A stretch of DNA of 64,000 nt from Butyrivibrio sp. VCB2006 (lineage in GTDB: Bacteria; Bacillota; Clostridia; Lachnospirales; Lachnospiraceae), in contig NZ_ATVX01000013.1 in assembly GCF_000420945.1 (NCBI RefSeq), positions 38,405 through 102,404 on the forward strand. The letters are read 5' to 3'. The notes under the pieces were generated by a model, which saw only the letters and a program-made list of their open reading frames with translations, did no database searches and had not been told where the DNA came from. Shown here in pieces: positions 1-8,099 of the stretch. A program made the translations under genes and the position numbers. The stretch's first letter is position 1; each line of letters begins with the position of its first letter.

Positions 1-1
1 A

Positions 2-916
2 TTTCATAGGTGGGTCCGTGATGAAAGCGAAGAATTGGGACTCAAAGCATCATCCGATTATATTGACTTCATGGATAAAATCATGTTCTTTGCCAAGACA
101 TATATCCATATCATGGATCTGATCGAGAACAGAAACGTTAATGAATACCTGTATCTGATTGTTAATTCTGATTATGGATTTACGCTACAACCTGCTCTTA
201 TCATGGCGGCAATTTCCTACAATGACACTACAGATACAATCAATGAAAAGATAAAAGTAGTGACAAAGTATCTTACAAAGGTTTTGTCATGGAGAATTTG
301 GAACCATTGGTTGATTTCTCAGAACCAAATGGAAACAAAAATATATGAACTATGTAAGCAGATAAGGGATATGTCACTTGAAGATTTGAAGGCTTATCTT
401 GAGACATATCAGATGGATGAAAACAGTCTTGACGGCAATTCTCCAAGACTGAATCAGCAGAACAGGCCAAAGATCAAGGTGTTGCTTGCTCTTGTTACTG
501 AGATAGTGGCAAAGGAATCTGGTACCTCTGACTATATGCTCAACAAAAAAGAGATAGAAGTGGAGCATATCTGGGCAAATCATTTTGAACAACATACTGA
601 TGAGTTTGATAATGAGAGCGATTTTGCCACAGCAAGGAACAATATTGGGGACCTCTTAGTGTTGCCCAAAAGTTTCAATGCTTCCTATGGCGATGCAACA
701 TATGATGTAAAGGTTAAGCAGTATTTTTCTCAGAACATATTGGCACAGACGCTAAATCCTCAGAAGTATGAGAATAATCCGGGATTTTTGTCATATGTGA
801 ATAATTCTGGTCTGCCATTTAAGTCATATGAAGTATTCAAGAAAGCTTCTATTGATGAAAGAACAGATCTCTATAGGAAAATTCTCGAATATGAGTTTAA
901 GGAATTCAAGGGTTGA
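2..916 (+). CDS. GmrSD/DUF262-like protein, C-terminal part with DUF1524 HNH domain (partial)
   Basis: The frame is open from the window edge, so the N-terminal DUF262 (nucleotide-sensing) half lies upstream. The visible ~300 codons are mostly helical and end in a DUF1524-type HNH region: the motif VEHIWANHF supplies the first His, and NNIGDLLVLPKSFNAS supplies the Asn-containing second part. Proteins of this family (GmrSD, BrxU and relatives) are modification-dependent or Type IV restriction nucleases. Assignment of this protein to defence rests on the family and on the accessory surroundings. It is followed by a stem-loop and is not obviously in an operon with the next gene. Confidence 0.75.
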   Translation, partial: FHRWVRDESEELGLKASSDYIDFMDKIMFFAKTYIHIMDLIENRNVNEYLYLIVNSDYGFTLQPALIMAAISYNDTTDTINEKIKVVTKYLTKVLSWRIWNHWLISQNQMETKIYELCKQIRDMSLEDLKAYLETYQMDENSLDGNSPRLNQQNRPKIKVLLALVTEIVAKESGTSDYMLNKKEIEVEHIWANHFEQHTDEFDNESDFATARNNIGDLLVLPKSFNASYGDATYDVKVKQYFSQNILAQTLNPQKYENNPGFLSYVNNSGLPFKSYEVFKKASIDERTDLYRKILEYEFKEFKG

Positions 917-966
917 TTAAACATGCTATCGACCATTTTGAGTGAATACTAATATAAAACGAGTTC

Positions 967-1007
967 AAGCCGATGCGAGGGAACCGGAATTCGGTTTGCA
1001 TCGGCTT
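967..1007 (+). terminator. Stem-loop after the DUF1524 gene
   Basis: Arms AAGCCGATGC (967-976) and GCATCGGCTT (998-1007) are perfect complements and enclose a GAACCGG...CGGTT inner hairpin. No long U-tract follows, so it is either a weak terminator or an mRNA 3' stabiliser. The rest of 917-1119 shows nothing else I recognise. Confidence 0.5.
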
Positions 1008-1119
1008 GTCTTATGATATGTAAGGACATCCCAAAATCCTTACAAGAGGTGAAACTATCGTATCATTGTTTCACTGAAAATAGTATTAAATTCAGATAAA
1101 ATTTAAACGGGGAAATGAC

Positions 1120-1707
1120 ATGAAAATAGACAAAAGAATGCTGGATGATATTCCGGCATGGCTTGAAAAACAGGGAGATATTCCATACGGATGGCTTTAT
1201 ATTGGGGATGAGAAGGAAAGATACCTCCTGGGACAGCCTGGTAGAAGGAACATGCTTGTGTTTGGCGTAAATCCCAGCACAGCTTCTGCAGGAGAGAATA
1301 ACCTGGATCCTACAATCAAAAGAGTGAGGAAGTTCGTTCAAAAGGATCCTTGCTGCGATGGCTGGATCATGGCGAATCTTTATCCTCTCAGGGCAACTAA
1401 CCCTGACGATCTTCCTGCTAAGGCGGATAAAAATCTCATAGAGAAGAACCTAAAGGTCTTGGAGGCTCTTCAGAAGTCCTACTTCATCGACAAAGTTTGG
1501 GCTGCTTGGGGCGATCTCATTGATTCAAGGGATTATCTTGGCAATACCCTTTACGACATACAGGATACGATAAAAGAGGCTGAGTGGTACTATCTTGGAA
1601 CTACAACCAGGTGTGGCAATCCCAGACATCCGTTGTATTTAAAGGGAGATTCAGAGTTTCAGTGGTTCCCGGTTTTTGATTACGCCTGCGAGTGCAAGGA
1701 TAATTGA
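1120..1707 (+). CDS. DUF1643 family protein
   Basis: 195 aa, ATG start behind GGGGAAATG. It shows the DUF1643 hallmark order: VFGVNPSTASAG near residue 48, a LDPTIKRVRKF helix, MANLYPLRAT near residue 87, and a late VWAAWGD strand. The biochemical function of DUF1643 is not established. The family is often seen in phage and in ADP-ribose or defence neighbourhoods. Here it sits 11 bp upstream of a macro-domain gene and is probably cotranscribed with it, which suggests a nucleotide-related role. The domain call is secure and the function is open. Confidence 0.8.
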   Translation: MKIDKRMLDDIPAWLEKQGDIPYGWLYIGDEKERYLLGQPGRRNMLVFGVNPSTASAGENNLDPTIKRVRKFVQKDPCCDGWIMANLYPLRATNPDDLPAKADKNLIEKNLKVLEALQKSYFIDKVWAAWGDLIDSRDYLGNTLYDIQDTIKEAEWYYLGTTTRCGNPRHPLYLKGDSEFQWFPVFDYACECKDN

Positions 1708-1718
1708 TGAGGTAAAAT

Positions 1719-2810
1719 ATGCCATTTCAAATTATCAGAAATGATATTACAAAAGTAAAAGCGGATGCCATAGTAAACACTGCAAATCCCGACGTGTTTA
1801 TCGGAGGTGGTGTTGACACTGCGATATATAATGCTGCAGGCAGAGAACAGCTTCTTGCTGAGCGAGAGAAGATAGGAGAACTTCCACCCGGTGAGGCTGC
1901 AGTTACTCCGGCATTTAATCTTGATGCGAAGTACATAATACATGTCAGCGGCCCCAGGTGGGAAGATGGAGAACATGGCGAGTTTGATATCCTGCGCAGC
2001 TGCTATGAGAAGGCACTTAACTTGGCTGTGGAAAAAGAGTGTGAGAGCATCGCTTTTCCCCTTATTGCCACAGGAGCCTACGGATTTCCAAAGGACAAAG
2101 CCTTGCAGATAGCAACTTCTGTGATTCAGCAGTTCCTTTTTGAAAATGAGATGTCAATTATCCTGGTCGTTTTCGATAGGAAGGCTTTTGAACTATCTGG
2201 CAAGGTTTACTCGGATGTTCAGGGATATATTGATGAGAATTACGTAAAGCGCAGCTACCGCAAGGAATATGGTGAACGCGGAGAAAGAAACCTAAGGCTC
2301 CGGGCTAGCTTTGATCTGGATGATACCATCATAAATACTGTAGAGGCTGATGGATGTGATGAGACCGGAGAAGATAGTGTGTTAGCGGATGAAAAGCTGA
2401 TGGAGCCGGTTATGATGGCTATGGCCCCTGAAGGTATGAGCCTTGATGAACTTCTGGATGCACCGGCACAGAGCTTCCAGGAAAAGCTCTTTTCCCTGAT
2501 TGATAAGAGCGGGCTGGATGATGTTACGGTTTACAAAAGAGCTAACATTTCCAAGAAGGTCTTTTCCGATATCAAGACCAAGAAGAACTATAAGCCAAGC
2601 AAGAAGACGGCAGTAGCATTTGCCATTGCCCTTGAGCTGACTATGGATGAGACGGCAGATCTTTTGCAAAGAGCGGGGATAGCCCTATCGCCCAGCAGCA
2701 AGTTCGATCTGATAGTCGGGTACTACATAAGCCACGGAATGTACAACATAATGGAGATAAACACGGTTCTGTTCAAGAATAATCAGGAGTGCTTAGGAGC
2801 CATAAAATAA
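1719..2810 (+). CDS. Macro domain protein with C-terminal XRE-like helix-turn-helix (copy 1)
   Basis: 363 aa. Residues 1-170 form a macro domain: DAIVNTANP and GGGVDTAIYNAAG are the ADP-ribose-binding loops, and PLIATGAYGFP is the second phosphate loop. Such domains bind or hydrolyse ADP-ribose or O-acetyl-ADP-ribose. A linker is followed by a ~100-residue C-terminal region (from about residue 255) that resembles an XRE HTH, including NISKKVFSDIK and a YKPSKKTAVAFAIALEL helix. The same architecture recurs at 36279-37403. A DNA-binding, ADP-ribose-sensing regulator is an inference. It lies between DUF1643 and an ADP-ribosylglycohydrolase and is closed by a strong terminator. Confidence 0.85.
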   Translation: MPFQIIRNDITKVKADAIVNTANPDVFIGGGVDTAIYNAAGREQLLAEREKIGELPPGEAAVTPAFNLDAKYIIHVSGPRWEDGEHGEFDILRSCYEKALNLAVEKECESIAFPLIATGAYGFPKDKALQIATSVIQQFLFENEMSIILVVFDRKAFELSGKVYSDVQGYIDENYVKRSYRKEYGERGERNLRLRASFDLDDTIINTVEADGCDETGEDSVLADEKLMEPVMMAMAPEGMSLDELLDAPAQSFQEKLFSLIDKSGLDDVTVYKRANISKKVFSDIKTKKNYKPSKKTAVAFAIALELTMDETADLLQRAGIALSPSSKFDLIVGYYISHGMYNIMEINTVLFKNNQECLGAIK

Positions 2811-2820
2811 GGATTTTTCA

Positions 2821-2865
2821 AGGAGAAGTAAAAGTCACCTGCCAAGTGACCACTTCTCCTTTTTG
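2821..2865 (+). terminator. Rho-independent terminator after macro copy 1
   Basis: Arms AGGAGAAGT and ACTTCTCCT enclose an inner GTCAC/GTGAC stem and are followed by TTTTTG. Confidence 0.8.
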
Positions 2866-2926
2866 TTTTTCTATACTTATCTCATAACAAGAGGGTAAGC
2901 GAAGAAAACGCAGATAGGAGGCAGAT

Positions 2927-4207
2927 ATGTACGGAGCGATTCTTGGAGATATGGTGGGAGCACCTTATGAATTTGACAGAGGTAATAAGAGTAAGGATTT
3001 CGAGATGTGGAACAGAAAGGTTCGTTTCACGGATGATACAGTTATGACAATAGCAGTTGCGGACGCGATCCTGACCGCAGGAATAGATGCAGAGGAAAAA
3101 GAGATAAAGAAGGCCCTGGTTGAGAAAATGCAGCAGTGGGGCAATCGCTATCCTAATTCAGGATATGGTGGAAGGTTCATACACTGGCTTGGTTCCAGAA
3201 ATCCTAAGCCTTATGGCAGCTACGGTAACGGCTCAGCAATGAGGGTATCAAGCGTTGGATGGTTTTACGACACATTGGAAAAGACAAGAGAAGTGGCCAG
3301 ATGGACTGCGGAAGTAAGCCACAATCATCCTGAAGGAATAAAGGGAGCTGAGGCTACAGCATCCGTGATCTTCATGGCAAGGCACGGCGCTCTCAAGGAA
3401 GAGATAAAAGAGTACGTGGTAAAAGAGTTTGGATATGACCTCAGCCGCACCTGCGACGAGATAAGACCTGGTTACTACCATGATGAGTCCTGTCAAAAGA
3501 CAGTGCCGGAGGCAATCACAGCTTTTCTTGAAGGCGAGTACTTTGAGGATGTGATAAGAACAGCGGTTTCTCTTGGTGGTGACTGCGACACACTTACCTG
3601 TATTGCAGGCGGAATGGCAGAAGCCTTTTACGGAATCCCTGTAGGAATGATCCAGAATACCTGCGATAGGCTTGGAGAAGACATGATGGAGGTCCTTAAG
3701 GATTTTGATGAGCAAAGGAATGGCTCCAGCGTGGATCCTTTTCTTGAGGGGAATGAAGTTATAGCGGCATCAATAGAGCAGTTCAGAAAAGAAACAACTA
3801 ATGAGAACCTGGCGGTTGTTGCCGGCGCTTTCTGCCAGAGAATTAAGGCAGGCGGAAGATTCATAGTTCCAGTAATTGCACCGGATGCGCTGGTAAACAT
3901 GGTGAATCCGGAAACTGCTAAGGTTGGCGATGAGTTCACATCAGAGGAAGAATTGTCCTTCAAGTTTCAGCATTTAGAAGGTGATGATGGCGAGATCTGG
4001 GCCGTGGCTTTCACATCCAGACAGGAGTATTTAAAGGGAGCTTCTTCAGACACGTTGGTTATGGATATTGAGCAGCTTCTGGAAGGGTTTGCAGATGACG
4101 TTGGCGAAACAGGAATCATCATCAATCCTTGGGGCGAGAATTTGTTACTTAGAAAAGATTTGATTAAGGCGATAGTTAAGATGGCGAAGGAGGATAAAGA
4201 ATTATGA
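2927..4207 (+). CDS. ADP-ribosylglycohydrolase fused to SseB-like domain
   Basis: 426 aa, start behind AGGAGGCAG. Residues 1-265 are an ADP-ribosylglycohydrolase (DraG/ARH) fold. FTDDTVMT near residue 35 and GGDCDTLTCIAGG near residue 206 carry the metal-binding Asp/Thr residues. These enzymes remove ADP-ribose from proteins, nucleic acids or small molecules. Residues ~285-426 match the SseB N-terminal domain pattern (FIVPVIAPDA, WAVAFTSRQEYL, IIINPWGENLLLRKDL), a protein-binding domain in secretion and conflict proteins. It overlaps the next start by 4 bp, so it is translationally coupled to the SIMPL gene. Together with the macro gene it suggests ADP-ribose turnover. Confidence 0.88.
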   Translation: MYGAILGDMVGAPYEFDRGNKSKDFEMWNRKVRFTDDTVMTIAVADAILTAGIDAEEKEIKKALVEKMQQWGNRYPNSGYGGRFIHWLGSRNPKPYGSYGNGSAMRVSSVGWFYDTLEKTREVARWTAEVSHNHPEGIKGAEATASVIFMARHGALKEEIKEYVVKEFGYDLSRTCDEIRPGYYHDESCQKTVPEAITAFLEGEYFEDVIRTAVSLGGDCDTLTCIAGGMAEAFYGIPVGMIQNTCDRLGEDMMEVLKDFDEQRNGSSVDPFLEGNEVIAASIEQFRKETTNENLAVVAGAFCQRIKAGGRFIVPVIAPDALVNMVNPETAKVGDEFTSEEELSFKFQHLEGDDGEIWAVAFTSRQEYLKGASSDTLVMDIEQLLEGFADDVGETGIIINPWGENLLLRKDLIKAIVKMAKEDKEL

Positions 4208-4875
4208 CAAACGAAAGAATAATCAAAGTAACTGGTAAGGGCAATCTCAAGGTTAGACCTGACATGACAAGAATCACAATTACCTTGGAGGGGCAGAATA
4301 AGGAGTACGACAAGACTCTTGAGCAGTCGTCAAAGGATACGGAAGCTCTGAAGGACATTCTGGAGAAACAGGGATTTGATAGATCTGATGTTAAGACCCT
4401 TATGTTCAATGTAGATACCAGATATGAGAGCTATCAGACCAGAGATAAGAGCTGGAAAGAGCGTTTTGTAGGGTATGAGTTCAAGCATGTAGTTAAGGTT
4501 GAGTTTGATTCCGACAATGCAAGACTCGGCAAGATCCTTTACGCTCTGGCCGATGCTAAGGGCATCCACCCTGATTTCAGACTCAGCTATACAGTAAAAG
4601 ATTCTGAAGCTTCCAAGAATGAACTTCTTGGCAAGGCTGTTGCAGATGCCAAGGCAAAAGCTGAGGTTCTTACAAAGGCTGCAGGCGTGAGCTTAAAAAA
4701 TGTCAAGAACATTGATTATTCTTGGGGAGAGATACAGTTTGAGTATTCTCCAATGCACAGGGATATGATTTGCAATGCAGTATTGGCAGAGGGAAGTGGC
4801 TCCTTTGATATGGACATCGAGCCGGATGATATTGATGTTTCTGATACTGTTACTGTTGTGTGGGAGATTGGGTGA
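4204..4875 (+). CDS. SIMPL domain protein (DUF541)
   Basis: 223 aa. It carries the SIMPL pattern: ITVTGKG-like N-terminus (IIKVTGKGNLKVRPD), a long helical middle, and the repeated ADAKAKAEVLTKAAGV helix near residue 145. There is no signal peptide, whereas many SIMPL proteins are exported, so this one is probably cytosolic. The molecular role of the family is poorly defined. The ATGA overlap with the glycohydrolase gene places it in that operon. Confidence 0.8.
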   Translation: MTNERIIKVTGKGNLKVRPDMTRITITLEGQNKEYDKTLEQSSKDTEALKDILEKQGFDRSDVKTLMFNVDTRYESYQTRDKSWKERFVGYEFKHVVKVEFDSDNARLGKILYALADAKGIHPDFRLSYTVKDSEASKNELLGKAVADAKAKAEVLTKAAGVSLKNVKNIDYSWGEIQFEYSPMHRDMICNAVLAEGSGSFDMDIEPDDIDVSDTVTVVWEIG

Positions 4876-4974
4876 TGCTAGAATTCTGCAAAAATACAGT
4901 GGCTATAATGTGCATGACCATTTTATGCTAAAATAGAGATTACAAAACGGTATTTCTTGTAGAGAGGTTTATTC

Positions 4975-5622
4975 ATGTCAAATTATAATAGCTCCCTGAT
5001 TGAAAGCCTTGATGATGAGGCTTTTTCTTTTGTAAAGCACGAATTGTATAATGTGATTTCTTACAAGTATTTAAAAGAAAGTGATATCAGGAAAATTGAT
5101 CTTATAGAAGAATTCTTTAGATTAACAAGTGAATTGCGCTCAGATTCTGAGCTCGTGGGTGGAACGATTGAATTATATGCAACACTATTAAATGACTATA
5201 TCACTGATATGGCGAAATGTATAAAGGCTTCTCCTGCGGCTTCATTTAGAGAACGGGCACTAGAAGCATCATCTATAGAATCAATTAAATCAACGGATAG
5301 GAAGGATATACTTCTTGAGGATGCACTTGCGATTTTTGTATCTATTCTGAGAGACAATTTATCAAATAAAACCCAAAAGGATTATAAAGGAGCAACTGAG
5401 ATTTCTCTTTCTGTATGTAGAAAAGATGCTGACATTATAACCGGTTTATTTGATCCTGCGCATGGCGGCGCTCCAAGAGCAATAAAAAGATCCTATAGCA
5501 AGAAACCATTGGCTAAGGAGGTATCTGGGTACCAAGTGAAATACCGCGTGGAGTATTTCGTTTTTGTAAGTATTATTAGATTGGCTGCAATTCTGCAGGA
5601 TATGGGAGAGTTTGAGGAATAA
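4975..5622 (+). CDS. Hypothetical protein, first gene of a two-gene unit
   Basis: 215 aa, start chosen from GAGAGG seven bases upstream. I recognise no family. The protein is helical and acidic with no membrane segment or signal peptide. It has its own likely promoter (TGCTAAAAT at about 4928-4936) and is followed after 3 bp by a membrane protein gene, so the two probably work together. Confidence 0.6.
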   Translation: MSNYNSSLIESLDDEAFSFVKHELYNVISYKYLKESDIRKIDLIEEFFRLTSELRSDSELVGGTIELYATLLNDYITDMAKCIKASPAASFRERALEASSIESIKSTDRKDILLEDALAIFVSILRDNLSNKTQKDYKGATEISLSVCRKDADIITGLFDPAHGGAPRAIKRSYSKKPLAKEVSGYQVKYRVEYFVFVSIIRLAAILQDMGEFEE

Positions 5623-5625
5623 TAT

Positions 5626-6663
5626 ATGAGCACCGAAACAATTGAAATCATTGTAGATAAAGCGCTTGCAAAAGCTATAAAAGAAAAAGGTCTGGCTGAA
5701 ATTGTCTTAAGACAGAAAAATGCAAGGTTTAAATCGATGGTAAAATGCAGCCTCCCGAGCGATACTTCTGAAAAGGTTTTAGAGAAGGCATTAGAGAAAG
5801 CGTCGGAACACATTGATGCAAAAAAAATAAGAAAAGGGTTAGCAGATCTCAGAAATGCAACCAATAGTATAGATAGTAAATTGTCGCTGTTCACTAATTC
5901 AATCGATAATATTTCTGATAGTGTGACAAGCCTAGCCAAAGCAACTAATGTTGTTAAAGCTGTTTCTTTTCTAAATGTTGCAATGACGGGAATTAGCATT
6001 GTTACAACCGCTGCTGGAATAGCATATTTATCGATGCAGTTGAACGAGATTAAGAATGATCTTCAGACTGTAACACAAGGGATAGAGAAGCTTACTAACA
6101 TTGAAAAGAGTAAGATGACTGAACAATATAATGAGCTTGCACTAAAAATTCTTAACCTTAGTCAGAAAATAGCAGACAAGGAACGTGTCCCTTTGCATGT
6201 ATATGAAGATCTTCTTGCTCAATTGAATCCTTTTATTTTGAAGCTGGTAGAGAATGCTAAAGATGATTCATTTCCGTTAATGGATATAATGCGAATTATT
6301 ATCCATTTGCTTCCGGCTTATACTATGGTTTTAGAAGAGTATACTAAGGCATACTATGCGGAAAAAGAAAAAGTTCCCGCTATACAAGGACATTATGCAA
6401 GTTTGTATGATAGCCTTGATGATGAAGCCCTATTGAAGAAAATATATGAGCATGTGTTTTTAGTGGAGAAGCTTTCATTCAGAGAAGCAATTGATACTGT
6501 AAATATGCATGAGCTTATGCTCTTGCAGCAGAAGCAACAATTGGAAGATACAAACACGTTTTTAACATCTTCGCTTACTAAAGAAGAAAAAGAGGCGGTT
6601 GTGGAATCGATAGATAAGTATTCTGAAGCTGCTTATAACCAGTATGTTGCAGCTATGGCATAG
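5626..6663 (+). CDS. Hypothetical single-pass membrane protein
   Basis: 345 aa. The N-terminal ~100 residues are charged and helical. A hydrophobic segment lies near residues 108-133 (VAMTGISIVTTAAGIAYLSM). The rest is long coiled-coil-like helix (KNDLQTVTQGIEKLTNIEK and onward). I recognise no family. Its position 3 bp after 4975-5622 and the terminator right behind it define a two-gene transcription unit. Membrane plus soluble pairs of this kind are common in conflict systems, but nothing in the sequence proves that here. Confidence 0.6.
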   Translation: MSTETIEIIVDKALAKAIKEKGLAEIVLRQKNARFKSMVKCSLPSDTSEKVLEKALEKASEHIDAKKIRKGLADLRNATNSIDSKLSLFTNSIDNISDSVTSLAKATNVVKAVSFLNVAMTGISIVTTAAGIAYLSMQLNEIKNDLQTVTQGIEKLTNIEKSKMTEQYNELALKILNLSQKIADKERVPLHVYEDLLAQLNPFILKLVENAKDDSFPLMDIMRIIIHLLPAYTMVLEEYTKAYYAEKEKVPAIQGHYASLYDSLDDEALLKKIYEHVFLVEKLSFREAIDTVNMHELMLLQQKQQLEDTNTFLTSSLTKEEKEAVVESIDKYSEAAYNQYVAAMA

Positions 6664-6690
6664 TGTTTGGGATGATCCATATAATGCAGA

Positions 6691-6731
6691 ACGAGGAGTT
6701 GATCCAAGAATTTGGCAGCTCCTCGTTTTCT
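6691..6731 (+). terminator. Rho-independent terminator
   Basis: ACGAGGAG and CTCCTCGT arms followed by TTTTC, 28 bp after the membrane protein gene. Confidence 0.75.
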
Positions 6732-6959
6732 TATGAATGAAGGAGAACCTCAGTTAACTACATGGAGAAGATCAATCGTATCATTATTCCTATGTGTGTT
6801 TTGACAGACGCTTCTTTTATCACTTTTTTCAAACGTTTTATTTCACCAAAATCAGAAAGATAACATTATGAAAGTTGCCAATAATATTATGTATTGTATT
6901 GGGGCTATAGATTAGAATAGGCTTATCAACAAATATCATTAGGACGAAAAATCAATACA

Positions 6960-7061
6960 AAGGTAAAACCGGAGCGATCCGGCGACACAAAGCTATAGGG
7001 ACTCAAAAGAGTTAGCCAGTTGCAATCATCATAGGAGCTGGCAATCAGCTCCAATTTTTTT
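6960..7061 (+). promoter_or_regulatory. c-di-GMP-I riboswitch (GEMM-I) with terminator, copy 1
   Basis: The aptamer (about 6960-7023) shows AAACCGG, a P2-type hairpin CCGGA-GCGA-TCCGG capped by a GNRA tetraloop (6969-6982), the core CGACACAAAGCTATAGGG, and the closing AGCCAGTTGC. This matches the GEMM-I consensus order. It is followed by a terminator with GGAGCTG (7034-7040) and CAGCTCC (7046-7052) and a T-tract. The aptamer's GCCAG can pair with CTGGC in the terminator 5' arm. Ligand binding would then favour termination, making it an off switch; this is an inference. The next gene is the exonuclease at 7218. The rest of 6732-7217 shows nothing else clear. Confidence 0.85.
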
Positions 7062-7217
7062 ACTCAAAAAGAGCACAATGTGTTCAATGTCAGTAATTAT
7101 GGGCGTTCTTATGGGCGTTTCAAGCAGTCCGGATTATAACCCTTCTTAATTGATAGGATAGTATCATCAGATACAGCAAACCGAAATGAAAAGCTATTTT
7201 AGAGTCAGGAGGCTATA

Positions 7218-7868
7218 ATGAAGTACGCGGTCATAGATCTTGAGATGTGTAAAGTTCCTAAGGGATATAAGAAGTTCGGTTACAAGTGGTGCCAGGAGAC
7301 AATTCAGATCGGAGCAGTTCTTCTTGATGAGGATTATGAGATTGTAGATGAATTCAATACTTATGTAAGACCTGAGTATGGTCACATTGACTGGTTTATT
7401 GAGAATATGACCGGAATATCACAGGCGGATGTTATGACAGCTCCTTCTTTTGCCGAAGCTCTTGAGATGTTCCTTGATTGGTTGCCATATGATGATGTTA
7501 GATGTGTATCTTGGAGCAATTCGGATCCTAAGCAGATTGTTCATGAAGTAGTAGCCAAGGGCATTGAGGACGAGCGCCTTGAGATTATCTTTGCTAACTG
7601 GAAAGACTGCCAGAAGACCTTCGGACAGAAGATGGGCAGAAAGAATGCTTACAAACTGGAAGAAGCACTTATTGCATCGGATATCATCCCGGAAGGCAGA
7701 GCACATGATGGCCTGGCAGATGCATATAACACAGCACTTCTCTTTGCTAAGCTGGATCAGAATCCTGATTATGAGCTCAATGAGTTCTATCAGACTGCAA
7801 GGAATGAGGAGACTGAACATCTGAGCTTCTGTATGGGCGATCTCTTTGCTGGAATAGTTTTGGCGTAA
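7218..7868 (+). CDS. DnaQ-like 3'-5' exonuclease (DEDDh)
   Basis: 216 aa, AGGAGG eight bases before ATG. DEDDh motifs are visible: YAVIDLEM (Asp and Glu at residues 6 and 8), TYVRPEYGHIDWF, CVSWSNSDPKQI, and AHDGLADAYNTALLF with the final His and Asp. It resembles the KapD/ExoI-like single-domain exonucleases acting on nucleic acid 3' ends. It is flanked on both sides by c-di-GMP riboswitches, so it may form a monocistronic unit under c-di-GMP control. Confidence 0.85.
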   Translation: MKYAVIDLEMCKVPKGYKKFGYKWCQETIQIGAVLLDEDYEIVDEFNTYVRPEYGHIDWFIENMTGISQADVMTAPSFAEALEMFLDWLPYDDVRCVSWSNSDPKQIVHEVVAKGIEDERLEIIFANWKDCQKTFGQKMGRKNAYKLEEALIASDIIPEGRAHDGLADAYNTALLFAKLDQNPDYELNEFYQTARNEETEHLSFCMGDLFAGIVLA

Positions 7869-7874
7869 ATATTT

Positions 7875-7972
7875 AGGTAAAACCGGAGCAATCCGGCGAC
7901 ACAAAGCTATAGGGACTTTTGTAAGTCAGCCAGTTGCTATATAAAGGAGCTGGCGACAGCTCCACTTTTATT
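7875..7972 (+). promoter_or_regulatory. c-di-GMP-I riboswitch (GEMM-I) with terminator, copy 2
   Basis: Nearly identical to the copy at 6960. CCGGA-GCAA-TCCGG has a GNRA loop (GCAA here, GCGA there), followed by CGACACAAAGCTATAGGG and CAGCCAGTTGC. The terminator has arms GGAGCTG (7946-7952) and CAGCTCC (7957-7963), followed by ACTTTTATT. GCCAG and CTGGC are again positioned to act as an anti-terminator pair. It lies about 130 bp upstream of the giant surface-protein gene at 8100. An additional promoter in that 130 bp cannot be excluded. Confidence 0.87.
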
Positions 7973-8099
7973 GGGAATAGTTATAAAATAAAACTCTTTT
8001 TATTTACTGTTTATATATTGTTTATCGGTAAATGGTAAACTTGAATTATAAATTATAGTTAAAATGCCGTGGTATGGCCTTAACTAAGAGGATGAGTAT

